From CALJIC01 sp039805565 (GTDB lineage Bacteria > Chloroflexota > Chloroflexia > Chloroflexales > Roseiflexaceae), in contig JBDLTZ010000277.1 of the NCBI GenBank assembly GCA_039805565.1, positions 1 to 21,506 on the forward strand: a stretch of DNA of 21,506 bases, in the 5' to 3' direction. The position numbers and the translations under genes are program-made. Positions 6,789 to 13,896 of the stretch are shown here, in pieces (positions within the stretch are counted from its first letter, which is position 1; the number at the start of each line of letters is the position of its first letter). The notes beneath the pieces are model-generated. The model searched no databases and was not told the origin of the DNA. It saw nothing but the letters and a program-made list of their open reading frames with translations.

Positions 6789-7790
6789 ATGACAACCGAA
6801 CGCCCGATCCTCGCGATCACAATGGGCGACCCGGCGGGCGTCGGGCCGGAGGTGGTGCTGAAGGCGCTGCTGCGCGAGGAGGTGTACCGCCGCAGCCGGC
6901 CGCTGGTGATTGGCGACCGGCGCATCCTGGAGCGCGCTACAGACTGGGCAGGCGCCGGGTCACTTGGCTACGATATGGTGGCGCGGCCGGGCGACGGACG
7001 CTACGAGCCGGGCGCGGTGACGCTGCTCGATATGGCGAACGCCACGCCCGACGAGTGCCCGCCGGGGCGGGTGAGCGTAGCGGCCGGGCGCGCTGCGGTG
7101 GAGTACGTCTTCCGCGCCTGCGACCTGGCCCTGGCCGGCGAGGTGGCCGGCGTCGTCACCGCGCCGCTGAACAAGGAGGCCATGAACCTGGCCGGCTTCC
7201 ACTTCGCCGGGCACACCGAGCTGCTGGCCGAGCGCACCGGCGCGCAGAAGGTGAGCATGCTGCTCACCGGCCCGAAGCTGCGCGTCGTCCACGTGAGCAC
7301 GCACGTGGCGCTGGAGGAGGCCATCCGGCGCGTGACCCCCGAGCGCGTCGGCGCCACGATCGACCTGGCGCAGACGGCGTGCGCCGCGCTCGGCATCCCG
7401 CGGCCGCGCATCGCCGTGGCAGGGCTGAACCCGCACGCCTCGGAGGGCGGGCTGTTCGGTGACCAGGAGGCGCGCGTGATCCAGCCCGCAATAGAGGCAG
7501 CCCGCGCGAGGGGCCTGGACGTTTCGGACCCGCAGCCGCCGGACACGGTGTTCCTGCGCGCGGTGAAGGGCGAGTTCGACATCGTGGTGGCGATGTACCA
7601 CGACCAGGGCCACATCCCGATGAAGCTGCTGGCGTTCGACAGCGGCGTGAACGTGAGCATCGGCCTGCCGATCGTCCGCACATCGGTGGACCACGGCACG
7701 GCCTTCGATATCGCCGGAACAGGCAGGGCCCGGCCGGACAGCATGCTCGAGGCGATCGACGTGGCGGTGCGGATGGCTCTCGCTCGTTAG
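6789..7790 (+). CDS. pdxA2: PdxA2-type 4-phosphate dehydrogenase (4-phospho-D-threonate/erythronate dehydrogenase)
   Basis: 333 residues, the usual PdxA length. It is an NAD-dependent, metal-binding oxidative decarboxylase. PdxA2 members act on 4-phospho-D-threonate or -erythronate to give dihydroxyacetone phosphate and CO2, whereas PdxA itself serves vitamin B6 synthesis. Seen: ITMGDPAGVGPE (10-21), the metal histidines H172 (STHVAL), H216 (NPHASEGG) and H271 (YHDQGHIPMK), and GLPIVRTSVDHGTAFD (292-307). The ATG at 6789 has GGGGAGAGAGG ending 5 nt upstream; an ATG at 6771 lies before that site. Pairing with the DUF1537 kinase favours the catabolic PdxA2 role over B6 synthesis. The stop codon is inside a 13-bp hairpin. 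Confidence 0.92.
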   Translation: MTTERPILAITMGDPAGVGPEVVLKALLREEVYRRSRPLVIGDRRILERATDWAGAGSLGYDMVARPGDGRYEPGAVTLLDMANATPDECPPGRVSVAAGRAAVEYVFRACDLALAGEVAGVVTAPLNKEAMNLAGFHFAGHTELLAERTGAQKVSMLLTGPKLRVVHVSTHVALEEAIRRVTPERVGATIDLAQTACAALGIPRPRIAVAGLNPHASEGGLFGDQEARVIQPAIEAARARGLDVSDPQPPDTVFLRAVKGEFDIVVAMYHDQGHIPMKLLAFDSGVNVSIGLPIVRTSVDHGTAFDIAGTGRARPDSMLEAIDVAVRMALAR

Positions 7791-7826
7791 GTGGTGTGTC
7801 CGCCTGCGGCGAGCACACCACCTAAC
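7786..7826 (+). terminator. Hairpin overlapping the pdxA2 stop codon
   Basis: GTTAGGTGGTGTG (7786-7798) pairs perfectly with CACACCACCTAAC (7814-7826), with an inner CGCC/GGCG pair in the loop. The pdxA2 stop TAG (7788-7790) lies in the left arm. There is no T-run, so it may act as a Rho-independent-like stop or a 3'-end stabiliser. A second hairpin, GCGGAGGGG/CCCCTCCGC (7847-7855 with 7861-7869), follows before the next gene. Confidence 0.6.
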
Positions 7827-7923
7827 CGATCCGCCTTACACGATCCGCGGAGGGGCTGCACCCCTCCGCACCTCCCCCTGCCAGGCTACGGGCCAACGGC
7901 CCCCACGAGACAGGAGCACTTCA

Positions 7924-9174
7924 ATGATGACACTCCCACGGTTCGCGACGGTGCGGCAGGAGGTCCCCCGAGCGCCGCTCGGGGATGTGGCGGGGGCGAC
8001 GCGCGAGGAGCTGCGGCGCATCGGTCTGGGGGCGCGGGTGCGGCCGGGCGCGCGGATCGCCGTGGGCGCCGGCAGCCGCGGCATCGCCAGCTACGCGGTA
8101 GTGGTGCGCGCGGTGGTAGACGAGCTGCGGGCGATGGGCGCCGAGCCGTTTATCTTCCCCGCGATGGGGAGCCACGGCGGCGCCACCGCCGAGGGGCAGC
8201 GCGAGGTGCTTCAGGAGCAGGGGATCACCCCCGAGACGATGGGCTGCCCGGTGGTGAGCTCGATGGCGGTTGTGCAGATGGGCGCCACCGCCGAGGGGGT
8301 GCCGGTGTTCTGCGACGCCGCCGCCCACGCCAGCGACGGGATCATCGTGGTGAACCGCGTCAAGATCCACACCGACTTCCACGGCCCCACCGAGAGCGGC
8401 CTGACGAAGATGCTGGTGATCGGGCTGGGCAAGCGCGCCGGCGCCGAGCCAATCCACCAGTACGGGACGCGCGGCCTGCGCGAGATCATCCCGCAGGCGG
8501 CCCTGGTACAGCTCGCCCACGCGCCGGTGCTGTGCGGCGTGGCGATCATCGAGGACGGCGGCCACAGCGTGAGCGTGGTGCGCGCCGTGCCGGCCGCGGC
8601 GATCCCCGCCGAGGAGCCAGGGCTGCTGGCGCGCTCACGTGAGCTGCTGCCGCGGCTGCCGCTGCCGACGCTGGACGTGCTGATCGTCGACCGCATGGGC
8701 AAAGACATCAGCGGGGCGGGCCTGGATAACAACGTGCTGGGGCGCATGTACATCGACGGCGAGGCCGAGCCCGAGGAGCCGCGCATCGGCACGATCGTGA
8801 CCCTGCGCCTGACCGAGGCGACCCACGGCAACGCCTGCGGCACCGGCTTCGTGGACATCGTCACCGAGGACCTGCTGCGCGCGATGGACGTCGAGGTGAC
8901 GCGCATCAACATCGAGACCAGCGGCTTCCTGCGCCGCGGCCGCATCCCACCGGCCTACCCCACCGACCAGGCGGCGATCGAGGCGGCCTTCGCGCGCCAC
9001 GCCCGCGGCTCTGACACCTCAGGGGTCACGGCGCTGCACATCCGCGACACCCTCAGCCTGGAGGAGTTCGAGGCCAGCGAGAGCGCGCTGCCGGCACTGC
9101 TGGACCGGCCAGGGATCACGCTGGTGCGGCCGCCGCGCGAGCTGCCGTTCCACGCCGACGGACGCCTGCTGTAG
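7924..9174 (+). CDS. LarA-like protein (lactate racemase N-terminal domain family)
   Basis: 416 residues. LarA enzymes are nickel-pincer-nucleotide racemases or epimerases of 2-hydroxy acids. Here the Rossmann-like N-terminal half has VGAGSRGIASY (47-57) and MGSHGGATAEGQ (81-92), where H84 fits the first catalytic His. The segment KIHTDFHGPTESGLTKM (147-163) carries H149, H153 and K162, and IHQYG carries H178. K162 and H178 are 16 apart, like Lys184 and His200 recalled for Lactobacillus LarA. The ATG has AGGAG 7 nt upstream. It follows the kinase and pdxA2, so an epimerase for a C4 or related sugar acid is attractive. LarB, LarC and LarE for cofactor assembly are not in the window. Substrate unknown. 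Confidence 0.75.
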   Translation: MMTLPRFATVRQEVPRAPLGDVAGATREELRRIGLGARVRPGARIAVGAGSRGIASYAVVVRAVVDELRAMGAEPFIFPAMGSHGGATAEGQREVLQEQGITPETMGCPVVSSMAVVQMGATAEGVPVFCDAAAHASDGIIVVNRVKIHTDFHGPTESGLTKMLVIGLGKRAGAEPIHQYGTRGLREIIPQAALVQLAHAPVLCGVAIIEDGGHSVSVVRAVPAAAIPAEEPGLLARSRELLPRLPLPTLDVLIVDRMGKDISGAGLDNNVLGRMYIDGEAEPEEPRIGTIVTLRLTEATHGNACGTGFVDIVTEDLLRAMDVEVTRINIETSGFLRRGRIPPAYPTDQAAIEAAFARHARGSDTSGVTALHIRDTLSLEEFEASESALPALLDRPGITLVRPPRELPFHADGRLL

Positions 9175-9954
9175 TTACATCCGATACAGCAGGTCTGCGT
9201 GCGTAATGATCCCGACCGGCCGCTCGTCCGGGGCGCCGGTCGGGGTCACGAGCACCGCCACCACCCCGAAGCGCCTCAGCAGCTCCACCACATCGTTGCG
9301 CGAGGCGTCTGGCGCGGCGATGATCACCCGGTCGAGCGCGTCGGGGGGCAGGGAGTCCCCCGCGGTGCGCTTGGCGATGGTGCCGCCGTTGCGCTCTGCA
9401 TGCGCCTGCGCCACCATCACATCGCGCTCGGTCAGCAGCCCCACCAGACGCCCGCCCCCGTCAAGCACCGGCAGACGGCCGTACCCCTCGTCCAGCAGCA
9501 GGTCGCGCACGTGCGTGAGCGAGTCGCTGTCGCGCACCGAGCGCACGTCGCGCGTCATGAGCTCGCCCGCGGTGAGCGCGCTCTGCTTGAGCAGCGTAGC
9601 GACGAAGTCGAGCAGCTCGGCGGCGAAGGCCGGGGTGGTCTGGAGACCGTAGGTATGCGCCAGGCAGTTGCGCGCCTCGGTGTAGACCTCGACCCGGTCG
9701 AGCAGCTCCGCGGTCAGCACCTCCTTGCCACGCAGCCACTGGGCGTAGCGCCTGAGGCTGCCCTCACCCGCGTAGCCGTGGGTCGCCGCGAGGCTCTGGA
9801 GGTACTCCTCGAGCAGCTTGAGCGCCTGGTCACCCGCGTCGCCGGGGTCGGTCTCGCGCAGGGCGCGCAGGGCCGCGAGGCGGCGGGCAAAGCTCTCGGC
9901 GGGTGGCAGGCGCTCCGGCTTACGTGTGTGGCGGCGGGTGCGGTGGTGGGACAT
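9175..9954 (-). CDS. HEPN-like domain fused to a CBS-domain pair
   Basis: 259 residues. Residues 20-125 are helical and end in RNCLAHTY (95-102), an exact RX4HXY motif as in HepT-type HEPN toxins, preceded by a helix and followed by another (FAAELLDFVATLLKQ). Two CBS domains follow: 130-185 (ELMTRDVRSVRDSDSL, GRLPVLDGGGRLVGLLTERDVM) and 198-259 (GDSLPPDALDRVIIAAPDASRNDV, GIITHADLL). CBS pairs usually bind adenosine nucleotides and control an attached domain. The first 18 residues are basic. The start has GGAG 7 nt upstream. Its stop codon abuts the convergent larA-like stop with no gap. No MNT/MntA partner is next to it, so a classic HepT-MntA pair is unlikely; nucleotide-gated RNA cleavage is only a hypothesis. 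Confidence 0.85.
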   Translation of the reverse strand: MSHHRTRRHTRKPERLPPAESFARRLAALRALRETDPGDAGDQALKLLEEYLQSLAATHGYAGEGSLRRYAQWLRGKEVLTAELLDRVEVYTEARNCLAHTYGLQTTPAFAAELLDFVATLLKQSALTAGELMTRDVRSVRDSDSLTHVRDLLLDEGYGRLPVLDGGGRLVGLLTERDVMVAQAHAERNGGTIAKRTAGDSLPPDALDRVIIAAPDASRNDVVELLRRFGVVAVLVTPTGAPDERPVGIITHADLLYRM

Positions 9955-9985
9955 TGCGTGCTCCGTGTGGGCTATCGGCGGCGGC

Positions 9986-9994
9986 ATTGTAGCA
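9986..9994 (-). promoter_or_regulatory. Extended -10 promoter of the HEPN-CBS gene
   Basis: On the minus strand TGCTACAAT is an extended -10 element. Transcription would begin near 9979, leaving a leader of about 25 nt that contains the GGAG ribosome site. It lies back to back with the divergent wecG-type promoter, 9 bp away. Confidence 0.55.
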
Positions 9995-10003
9995 CAGCGG
10001 GCG

Positions 10004-10012
10004 TGGTATACT
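10004..10012 (+). promoter_or_regulatory. Extended -10 promoter of the WecG-type gene, near-leaderless
   Basis: TGGTATACT is an extended -10. A start of transcription about 7 nt downstream (near 10019) would leave only about 5 nt before the ATG at 10024, and no Shine-Dalgarno is present, so the message is probably leaderless or nearly so. Confidence 0.55.
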
Positions 10013-10023
10013 CGTGAGCGCCT

Positions 10024-10776
10024 ATGAGCCTGACACACCGCTCCCGCATCCAGATCCTCGGCGTGGCCCTCGACGACGTGGTGGAGGACGAGGCCGTCGC
10101 GCGCGTGGCGTCGATGGTCGCCGATGGCGGCCCGCACCACGTTGTGACGGTCAACCCCGAGTTCGTGATGGAGGCGCGCCGCAACAGCGCCTTCCGCCGC
10201 GTGCTGGCGTCCGCCGATATGGCGACGCCGGACGGGTTCGGGCTGCTGCTGGTGGCGCGTCTGCGCGGCACGCCGCTGCGCGGGCGCGTGACTGGTGTAG
10301 CGCTCACCGAGCGGATCGCGGCCGAGGCCGCGGCGCGCGGCTGGTCGCTGTTCCTGCTCGGTGCGGCGCCGGGCGTGGCCGAGCTGGCGGCTGATCGCCT
10401 CCGGTACAATCACTCCAGTCTGCGGGTGGCCGGCTGCTACGCCGGGAGCCCGCGGGCCGAGGAGGAGCCAGGCATCCGGGCGCGGGTAGCCGAGGCGCGG
10501 CCAGATGTGCTGCTGGTGGCCTATGGGCACCCGGCGCAGGACCTCTGGATCGCGCGCAACCAGCCACTGCTGGGGGTCCCGGTGGCGATCGGCGTGGGGG
10601 GGACGTTCGACTACCTGGCCGGAACAGTGCCGCGGGCGCCGGCCTGGGTGCGTCGGATCGGGATGGAGTGGCTCTACCGACTCGCCCGCCAGCCGCGGCG
10701 CTGGCGGCGGATTCTCACCGCAGTGCCGCTGTTCCTGTGGGCGGCGCTGCGCGAGCCGCGTCCGCCGAGCGGATAG
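10024..10776 (+). CDS. WecG/TagA/CpsF family glycosyltransferase
   Basis: 250 residues, usual for the family (GT26). Members transfer ManNAc, ManNAcA or glucose-type residues from UDP-sugars to lipid-linked GlcNAc carriers during polysaccharide synthesis at the inner face of the membrane. Seen: TVNPEFVMEARRN (42-54), the catalytic-type TPDG (68-71) followed by GLLL, LLVAYGHPAQDLWIARN (163-179), and the C-terminal GVGGTFDYLAGTVPRAPAWVRRIGMEW (190-216), all family hallmarks. The C-terminus is basic with a hydrophobic stretch, consistent with membrane association. No other polysaccharide gene is nearby, so the product polymer is unknown. Divergent from the HEPN-CBS gene by 69 bp. Confidence 0.93.
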   Translation: MSLTHRSRIQILGVALDDVVEDEAVARVASMVADGGPHHVVTVNPEFVMEARRNSAFRRVLASADMATPDGFGLLLVARLRGTPLRGRVTGVALTERIAAEAAARGWSLFLLGAAPGVAELAADRLRYNHSSLRVAGCYAGSPRAEEEPGIRARVAEARPDVLLVAYGHPAQDLWIARNQPLLGVPVAIGVGGTFDYLAGTVPRAPAWVRRIGMEWLYRLARQPRRWRRILTAVPLFLWAALREPRPPSG

Positions 10777-10790
10777 CGGCCACCGGGGGC

Positions 10791-10857
10791 GCCACAGAGG
10801 GCAGGGGGCCACAGCGGATGGGGCACGTCCGCTCTGTAGCCGCCGAGGCTCTGTGGC
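10791..10857. other. Nested inverted repeats between the WecG-type and RraA-family genes
   Basis: GCCACAGAG (10791-10799) pairs CTCTGTGGC (10849-10857), and an imperfect inner stem joins GGCCACAGCGGA with TCCGCTCTGTAGCC. This could end the upstream message or be a structured leader of the downstream gene. No T-run is present. Confidence 0.5.
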
Positions 10858-10901
10858 AGAACGCGGAAGCTTCGGAGTCAACGCTGACAAGGGGAAGCAT
10901 C

Positions 10902-11639
10902 GTGACAACCACACCCGACATCACCCGTCCGTCGAAGGATCTCATCGAGGGCCTGCGGGAGATCGGCAGCGCCACCGCCGCCGGCGAGCTGAGCCGCCTC
11001 GGCATCCGGGACGTCCACATCCGCGGCGTCGTGCCCTGGACCAAGGGCAAGACCGTGGTCGGCCCCGCGCTGACGCTGCAGTTCATGCCGAAGCGCGAGG
11101 ATATCTACCGGGTGGACGAGTACGCCGACCCGGAGAAGCAGCTCCACCGCCACGTCCTGTACCACACGCAGCCCGGCGACATCGTGGTCGTCGACGCGCG
11201 CGGCGACATGGGTAGCGGCGTGTTCGGCGAGATGATGCTCACCTACTTCAAGGGCAAGGGCGGCGCCGGCGTGGTGATCGACGGGTGCATCCGCGACTGG
11301 ACGAACGTGCAGGAGCTGGACCTGCCGCTGTGGCTGAAGGGCGTGACGCCGAACTTCCACACCCAGACCAACATCTTCCCGTTCGCGGTGAACGTGCCGA
11401 TCGCCTGCAACAATGTGCTGGTGATGCCGGGCGACATCATCGTGGCCGATGACGACGGCGTGGTGGTGGTGCCGGTGGGGATGGCGCCCGAGCTGCTGAA
11501 GAAGGCCAGCGAGCACCACGACTGGGAGATCTTCTCCCGGATGCGGCTGTCCGAGGGCGGCGAGCTGCGCAAGTATTACCCGCTCTCGCCCGAGGCGCAG
11601 GTCGAGTACGAGGAGTGGCGCAAGCAGAACGGGAAGTAG
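10902..11639 (+). CDS. RraA-family protein (HMG/CHA-aldolase-like)
   Basis: 245 residues. The family holds the RNase E inhibitor RraA and, more widely, class II pyruvate aldolases acting on 4-hydroxy-4-methyl-2-oxoglutarate-type acids. The aldolase signature is present: SGVFGEMM (105-112) and GGAGVVIDGCIRDW (120-133), with R131 and D132 at the substrate and metal positions, then MPGDIIVADDDGVVVVP (175-191). An extended C-terminal tail (about 40 residues, charged) is longer than in RraA (about 160 residues in total). The GTG start at 10902 has AGGGG upstream; this excludes a longer open frame that overlaps the WecG-type gene. An enzyme role is more likely than RNase control; the substrate is unknown. 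Confidence 0.82.
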   Translation: MTTTPDITRPSKDLIEGLREIGSATAAGELSRLGIRDVHIRGVVPWTKGKTVVGPALTLQFMPKREDIYRVDEYADPEKQLHRHVLYHTQPGDIVVVDARGDMGSGVFGEMMLTYFKGKGGAGVVIDGCIRDWTNVQELDLPLWLKGVTPNFHTQTNIFPFAVNVPIACNNVLVMPGDIIVADDDGVVVVPVGMAPELLKKASEHHDWEIFSRMRLSEGGELRKYYPLSPEAQVEYEEWRKQNGK

Positions 11640-11676
11640 GGGAGCGCAGGCCTTCGAGCCGCGCACAGTCTTGTTC

Positions 11677-11699
11677 GTGGGGAGGCCTCGCCTCCCCAC
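11677..11699 (+). other. Perfect 10-bp hairpin in the leader of the hydrolase gene
   Basis: GTGGGGAGGC (11677-11686) pairs with GCCTCCCCAC (11690-11699) around a 3-nt loop. It lies just upstream of the hydrolase Shine-Dalgarno and 37 nt after the RraA-family stop. No T-run follows; it may be an intercistronic stabiliser or weak terminator. Confidence 0.6.
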
Positions 11700-11717
11700 A
11701 CTCCTCCGGAGGAGAAC

Positions 11718-12497
11718 ATGCCTACCGCATCTGTGAACGGCACCACCATCACCTACCACGACGAGGGCGCCGGCCCGCCGCTGGTGCTTGTGCACGCCTT
11801 CCCGCTCAGCTCTGCGATGTGGCGGCCGCAGGTCGAGGCGCTCGCACCCACATTCCGCGTGATCGCACCGGACACGCGCGGCTTCGGCGGCAGCGCGCTC
11901 GGGGACAGCCCGGTGACGATGGAGACCTACGCCGACGACCTGGCCGCGCTGCTGGACCACCTGGGGCTCGCGCGGGCGGCGGTGGCCGGGCTGTCGATGG
12001 GCGGCTACATCGCCTTCGCGCTGCTGCGCCGCCACCCCGGCCGGATCGCGGCGCTGGCCCTGGCGAACACGCGCGCCCTGGCGGACACCGAGGAGGGGCG
12101 CAGGGGACGCGAGCAGAGCGCCCGCGCAGCCGAAGAGCAGGGGCCAGGCGCCGTGGCCGACGCGATGCTGCCGCGGCTTCTCTCGCCGGGCGCGCCGCAG
12201 CACCTGCGCGATCAGGTGCGCCGGATGATTATGTCGAACAGTGGGCAGGGGATCGCGGCAGCCCAGCGCGCGATGGCCGCGCGGCCGGACTCGGTGGGCC
12301 TGCTGGGACAGATCGGCGTGCCCACGCTGGTGGTGGGCGCCGGGCAGGACCCGATCATCCCGCTCGAGGAGACCCGCGCGATGCAGGCGGCCATTCCCGG
12401 CAGCACGCTGCTCGAGCTGCCCGAGGCCGGCCACCTCTCGAACCTCGAGGCGCCCGAGGCGTTCAGCGGTGCGCTGCGCGCGCTTTTGGAGCCGTGA
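11718..12497 (+). CDS. Alpha/beta hydrolase
   Basis: 259 residues, single alpha/beta hydrolase fold without signal peptide, so cytoplasmic. The catalytic triad is visible: nucleophile S93 in GLSMGG, acid D211 in GAGQDPIIP, and H239 in EAGHLSNLE. The oxyanion segment is VHAFPL (25-30). The overall pattern (DTRGFGGSA, YADDLAALLDHLGL, IPGSTLLELPEAGHLSN) is that of 3-oxoadipate enol-lactonase and non-heme haloperoxidase-like hydrolases, but no substrate can be named. The ATG has GGAGGAG with 4-nt spacing. It lies 78 bp after the RraA-family gene, same strand, possibly one unit. Confidence 0.9.
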   Translation: MPTASVNGTTITYHDEGAGPPLVLVHAFPLSSAMWRPQVEALAPTFRVIAPDTRGFGGSALGDSPVTMETYADDLAALLDHLGLARAAVAGLSMGGYIAFALLRRHPGRIAALALANTRALADTEEGRRGREQSARAAEEQGPGAVADAMLPRLLSPGAPQHLRDQVRRMIMSNSGQGIAAAQRAMAARPDSVGLLGQIGVPTLVVGAGQDPIIPLEETRAMQAAIPGSTLLELPEAGHLSNLEAPEAFSGALRALLEP

Positions 12498-12528
12498 GTC
12501 GTGCGTGACGGTGCCGCGCCCACGACTC
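12496..12528. terminator. Hairpin between convergent genes (GAGTCGTG/CACGACTC)
   Basis: GAGTCGTG (12496-12503) overlaps the hydrolase stop and pairs with CACGACTC (12521-12528). It lies between two convergent stop codons 43 bp apart, so it could serve both strands. No T-run is present. It uses the same word as the repeat at 6702-6754. Confidence 0.5.
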
Positions 12529-12540
12529 GCCGCTCCCGCC

Positions 12541-13689
12541 TTACGGCTGCGCCGCCTGGGCGCGGATCGCAGTAGATGAAAGGTCGGCGCGGAAGACATG
12601 CTCGGGGATGGCGCTGAAGAGATCGGCGAACGCCGGCGGCAGCGCAATATCGGCCAGGGTGAGGAAGACCTCCTCCTTCACCCGCCCGGCCACCAGGAAG
12701 CGGCAGCCCTGCGCCCGGATGGCAGCCAGGGCTTCGTCTCGGCCCGCCGCGCCCCCGTAGTACTTGGGGTCCACCAGCCGTACTGCCGTATCGTACCCCA
12801 GCACAAAGGTGCAGCCGGGGAAGAGCGCGGCCTTCTCCACAAACAGCGGCGCGCGGCTGAGCACCAGCGCGAAGCGACCGCGGAACTGGTCCAGCCGCCG
12901 ATCCAGCTCGGCGTACCCCAGCGCCGGCTTGTCCGCATTGACCACCGGCAGCTCGAAGGCAACCGGCTGCCCGAGAATCACCGCCGCCACCTGCGCCAGC
13001 CGCTCGTGGCCGGCGTGCAGCGGGTTGAACGAGCCGGAGAGCAGCCCGCCGCGCACCGGCGCGCCGGCCAACATATCCCCGTCCGCCTCCACCGTCACCG
13101 TGCGCGCGGCGCCCGCCAGCAGCAACGCGAGCGGGTCCTGGGCGGGGCGGAGCGTCTCCTCCACCACCTCCTCCGGCAGCAGCGCAAGCGGCGAGTCGTC
13201 CGGGAGGCCGCAGGCCCGCAGGAGCGCCCGCAGCAGGAGCTGGCTCACCACCGTCTCCTCGCCCAGCCGGTCGCGCGCGCCCTTGACGAGCGTCAGCCCG
13301 TAGGCCCGCGCCTCGTGGGTATCCTGCACCGCCAGCCAGACCCGGTGCTCGCCGCGCTTGGCCCGATCGGTTGCGATCGTCGCCGTGCACGCCACGCCGA
13401 GGCAGGGGACGGCGCCGTCCGCGAGGCGCATCGCCCGACGGTAAGCGCGGGCGGCCATATCGCGCGCAGTGTCCTCGGAGACGAACTGCTCGGGGGTCTC
13501 GCCCACCAGATCGATGAGCGAGGGAGGCGAGTAGCGGTCGGTGGCCTCGAGCACCGTGCGCGAGGACCCCCCCACACTGTGCAGCCAGAACAGGCCGAGG
13601 CTACCGGCACCGGCGAACTCGAACACGAGCCGCTGCGGCGCGGCGTGGATGTTGCCGATATACGCCTGGATAGCAGGGTCTACACGCAT
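12541..13689 (-). CDS. CinA-C (PncC)-like domain fused to a HIGH-type nucleotidylyltransferase
   Basis: 382 residues. The N-terminal part (about 5-165) resembles the CinA C-terminal/NMN-amidase fold: GSLGLFWLHSVGGSSRTVLE, then FVSEDTARDMAARAYRRA (69-86) and LGVACTATIATDRAKRGEHR (97-116). The C-terminal part (about 210-382) is a nucleotidylyltransferase with GSFNPLHAGH (219-228, the HxGH motif) and the closing SSTAIRA (ISSTxIR-like motif). PncC turns NMN into nicotinate mononucleotide, and NadD-type enzymes adenylate it, so a two-step NAD salvage enzyme is plausible, not proven. I recall plant and fungal proteins with the same order. The start has AGGA 6 nt upstream. Confidence 0.82.
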   Translation of the reverse strand: MRVDPAIQAYIGNIHAAPQRLVFEFAGAGSLGLFWLHSVGGSSRTVLEATDRYSPPSLIDLVGETPEQFVSEDTARDMAARAYRRAMRLADGAVPCLGVACTATIATDRAKRGEHRVWLAVQDTHEARAYGLTLVKGARDRLGEETVVSQLLLRALLRACGLPDDSPLALLPEEVVEETLRPAQDPLALLLAGAARTVTVEADGDMLAGAPVRGGLLSGSFNPLHAGHERLAQVAAVILGQPVAFELPVVNADKPALGYAELDRRLDQFRGRFALVLSRAPLFVEKAALFPGCTFVLGYDTAVRLVDPKYYGGAAGRDEALAAIRAQGCRFLVAGRVKEEVFLTLADIALPPAFADLFSAIPEHVFRADLSSTAIRAQAAQP

Positions 13690-13725
13690 GATTGTCCTGA
13701 GCAACCTGCACACGAAAAGTGGTGT

Positions 13726-13734
13726 ATTGTACCA
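13726..13734 (-). promoter_or_regulatory. Extended -10 promoter of the CinA-like fusion gene
   Basis: On the minus strand TGGTACAAT is an extended -10. Transcription would begin near 13719, about 30 nt before the ATG, leaving room for the AGGA site. A weak TTCACG lies 15 bp further up. Confidence 0.5.
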
Positions 13735-13896
13735 TGTGAGGGAACGCGTGAATGGGCGGGAGCGCGGAGCAGCGCTCCGGGGAGCGCAGCCCGCGAGAAA
13801 CAGGCTTTCATACTCAGCAGGATAACGGTGCAGAGACACGACACACACAATAAGCGGCACAGTGACGTGGGCCCGACCGGGGGAAACAGCGAAGAG

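Noticed and set aside
9175..9954. A HepT-MntA toxin-antitoxin pair
   Set aside because: No nucleotidyltransferase gene with a GSX10DXD motif lies beside the HEPN-like gene.
9955..10914. N-terminal extension of the HEPN-CBS frame
   Set aside because: It is antisense to the WecG-type gene; the start at 9954 has a GGAG site and a promoter just upstream.
10902..11639. True RraA regulator of RNase E
   Set aside because: The protein is about 85 residues longer than RraA and carries the aldolase G-x4-D-G-x2-R-D signature, so an enzyme is more likely.
10878..12647. 589-codon minus-strand frame
   Set aside because: It is antisense to the RraA-family and hydrolase genes, both of which show conserved motifs.
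12598..13896. Plus-strand extension before the cation diffusion facilitator
   Set aside because: It is antisense to the CinA-like fusion gene and has no conserved motif.
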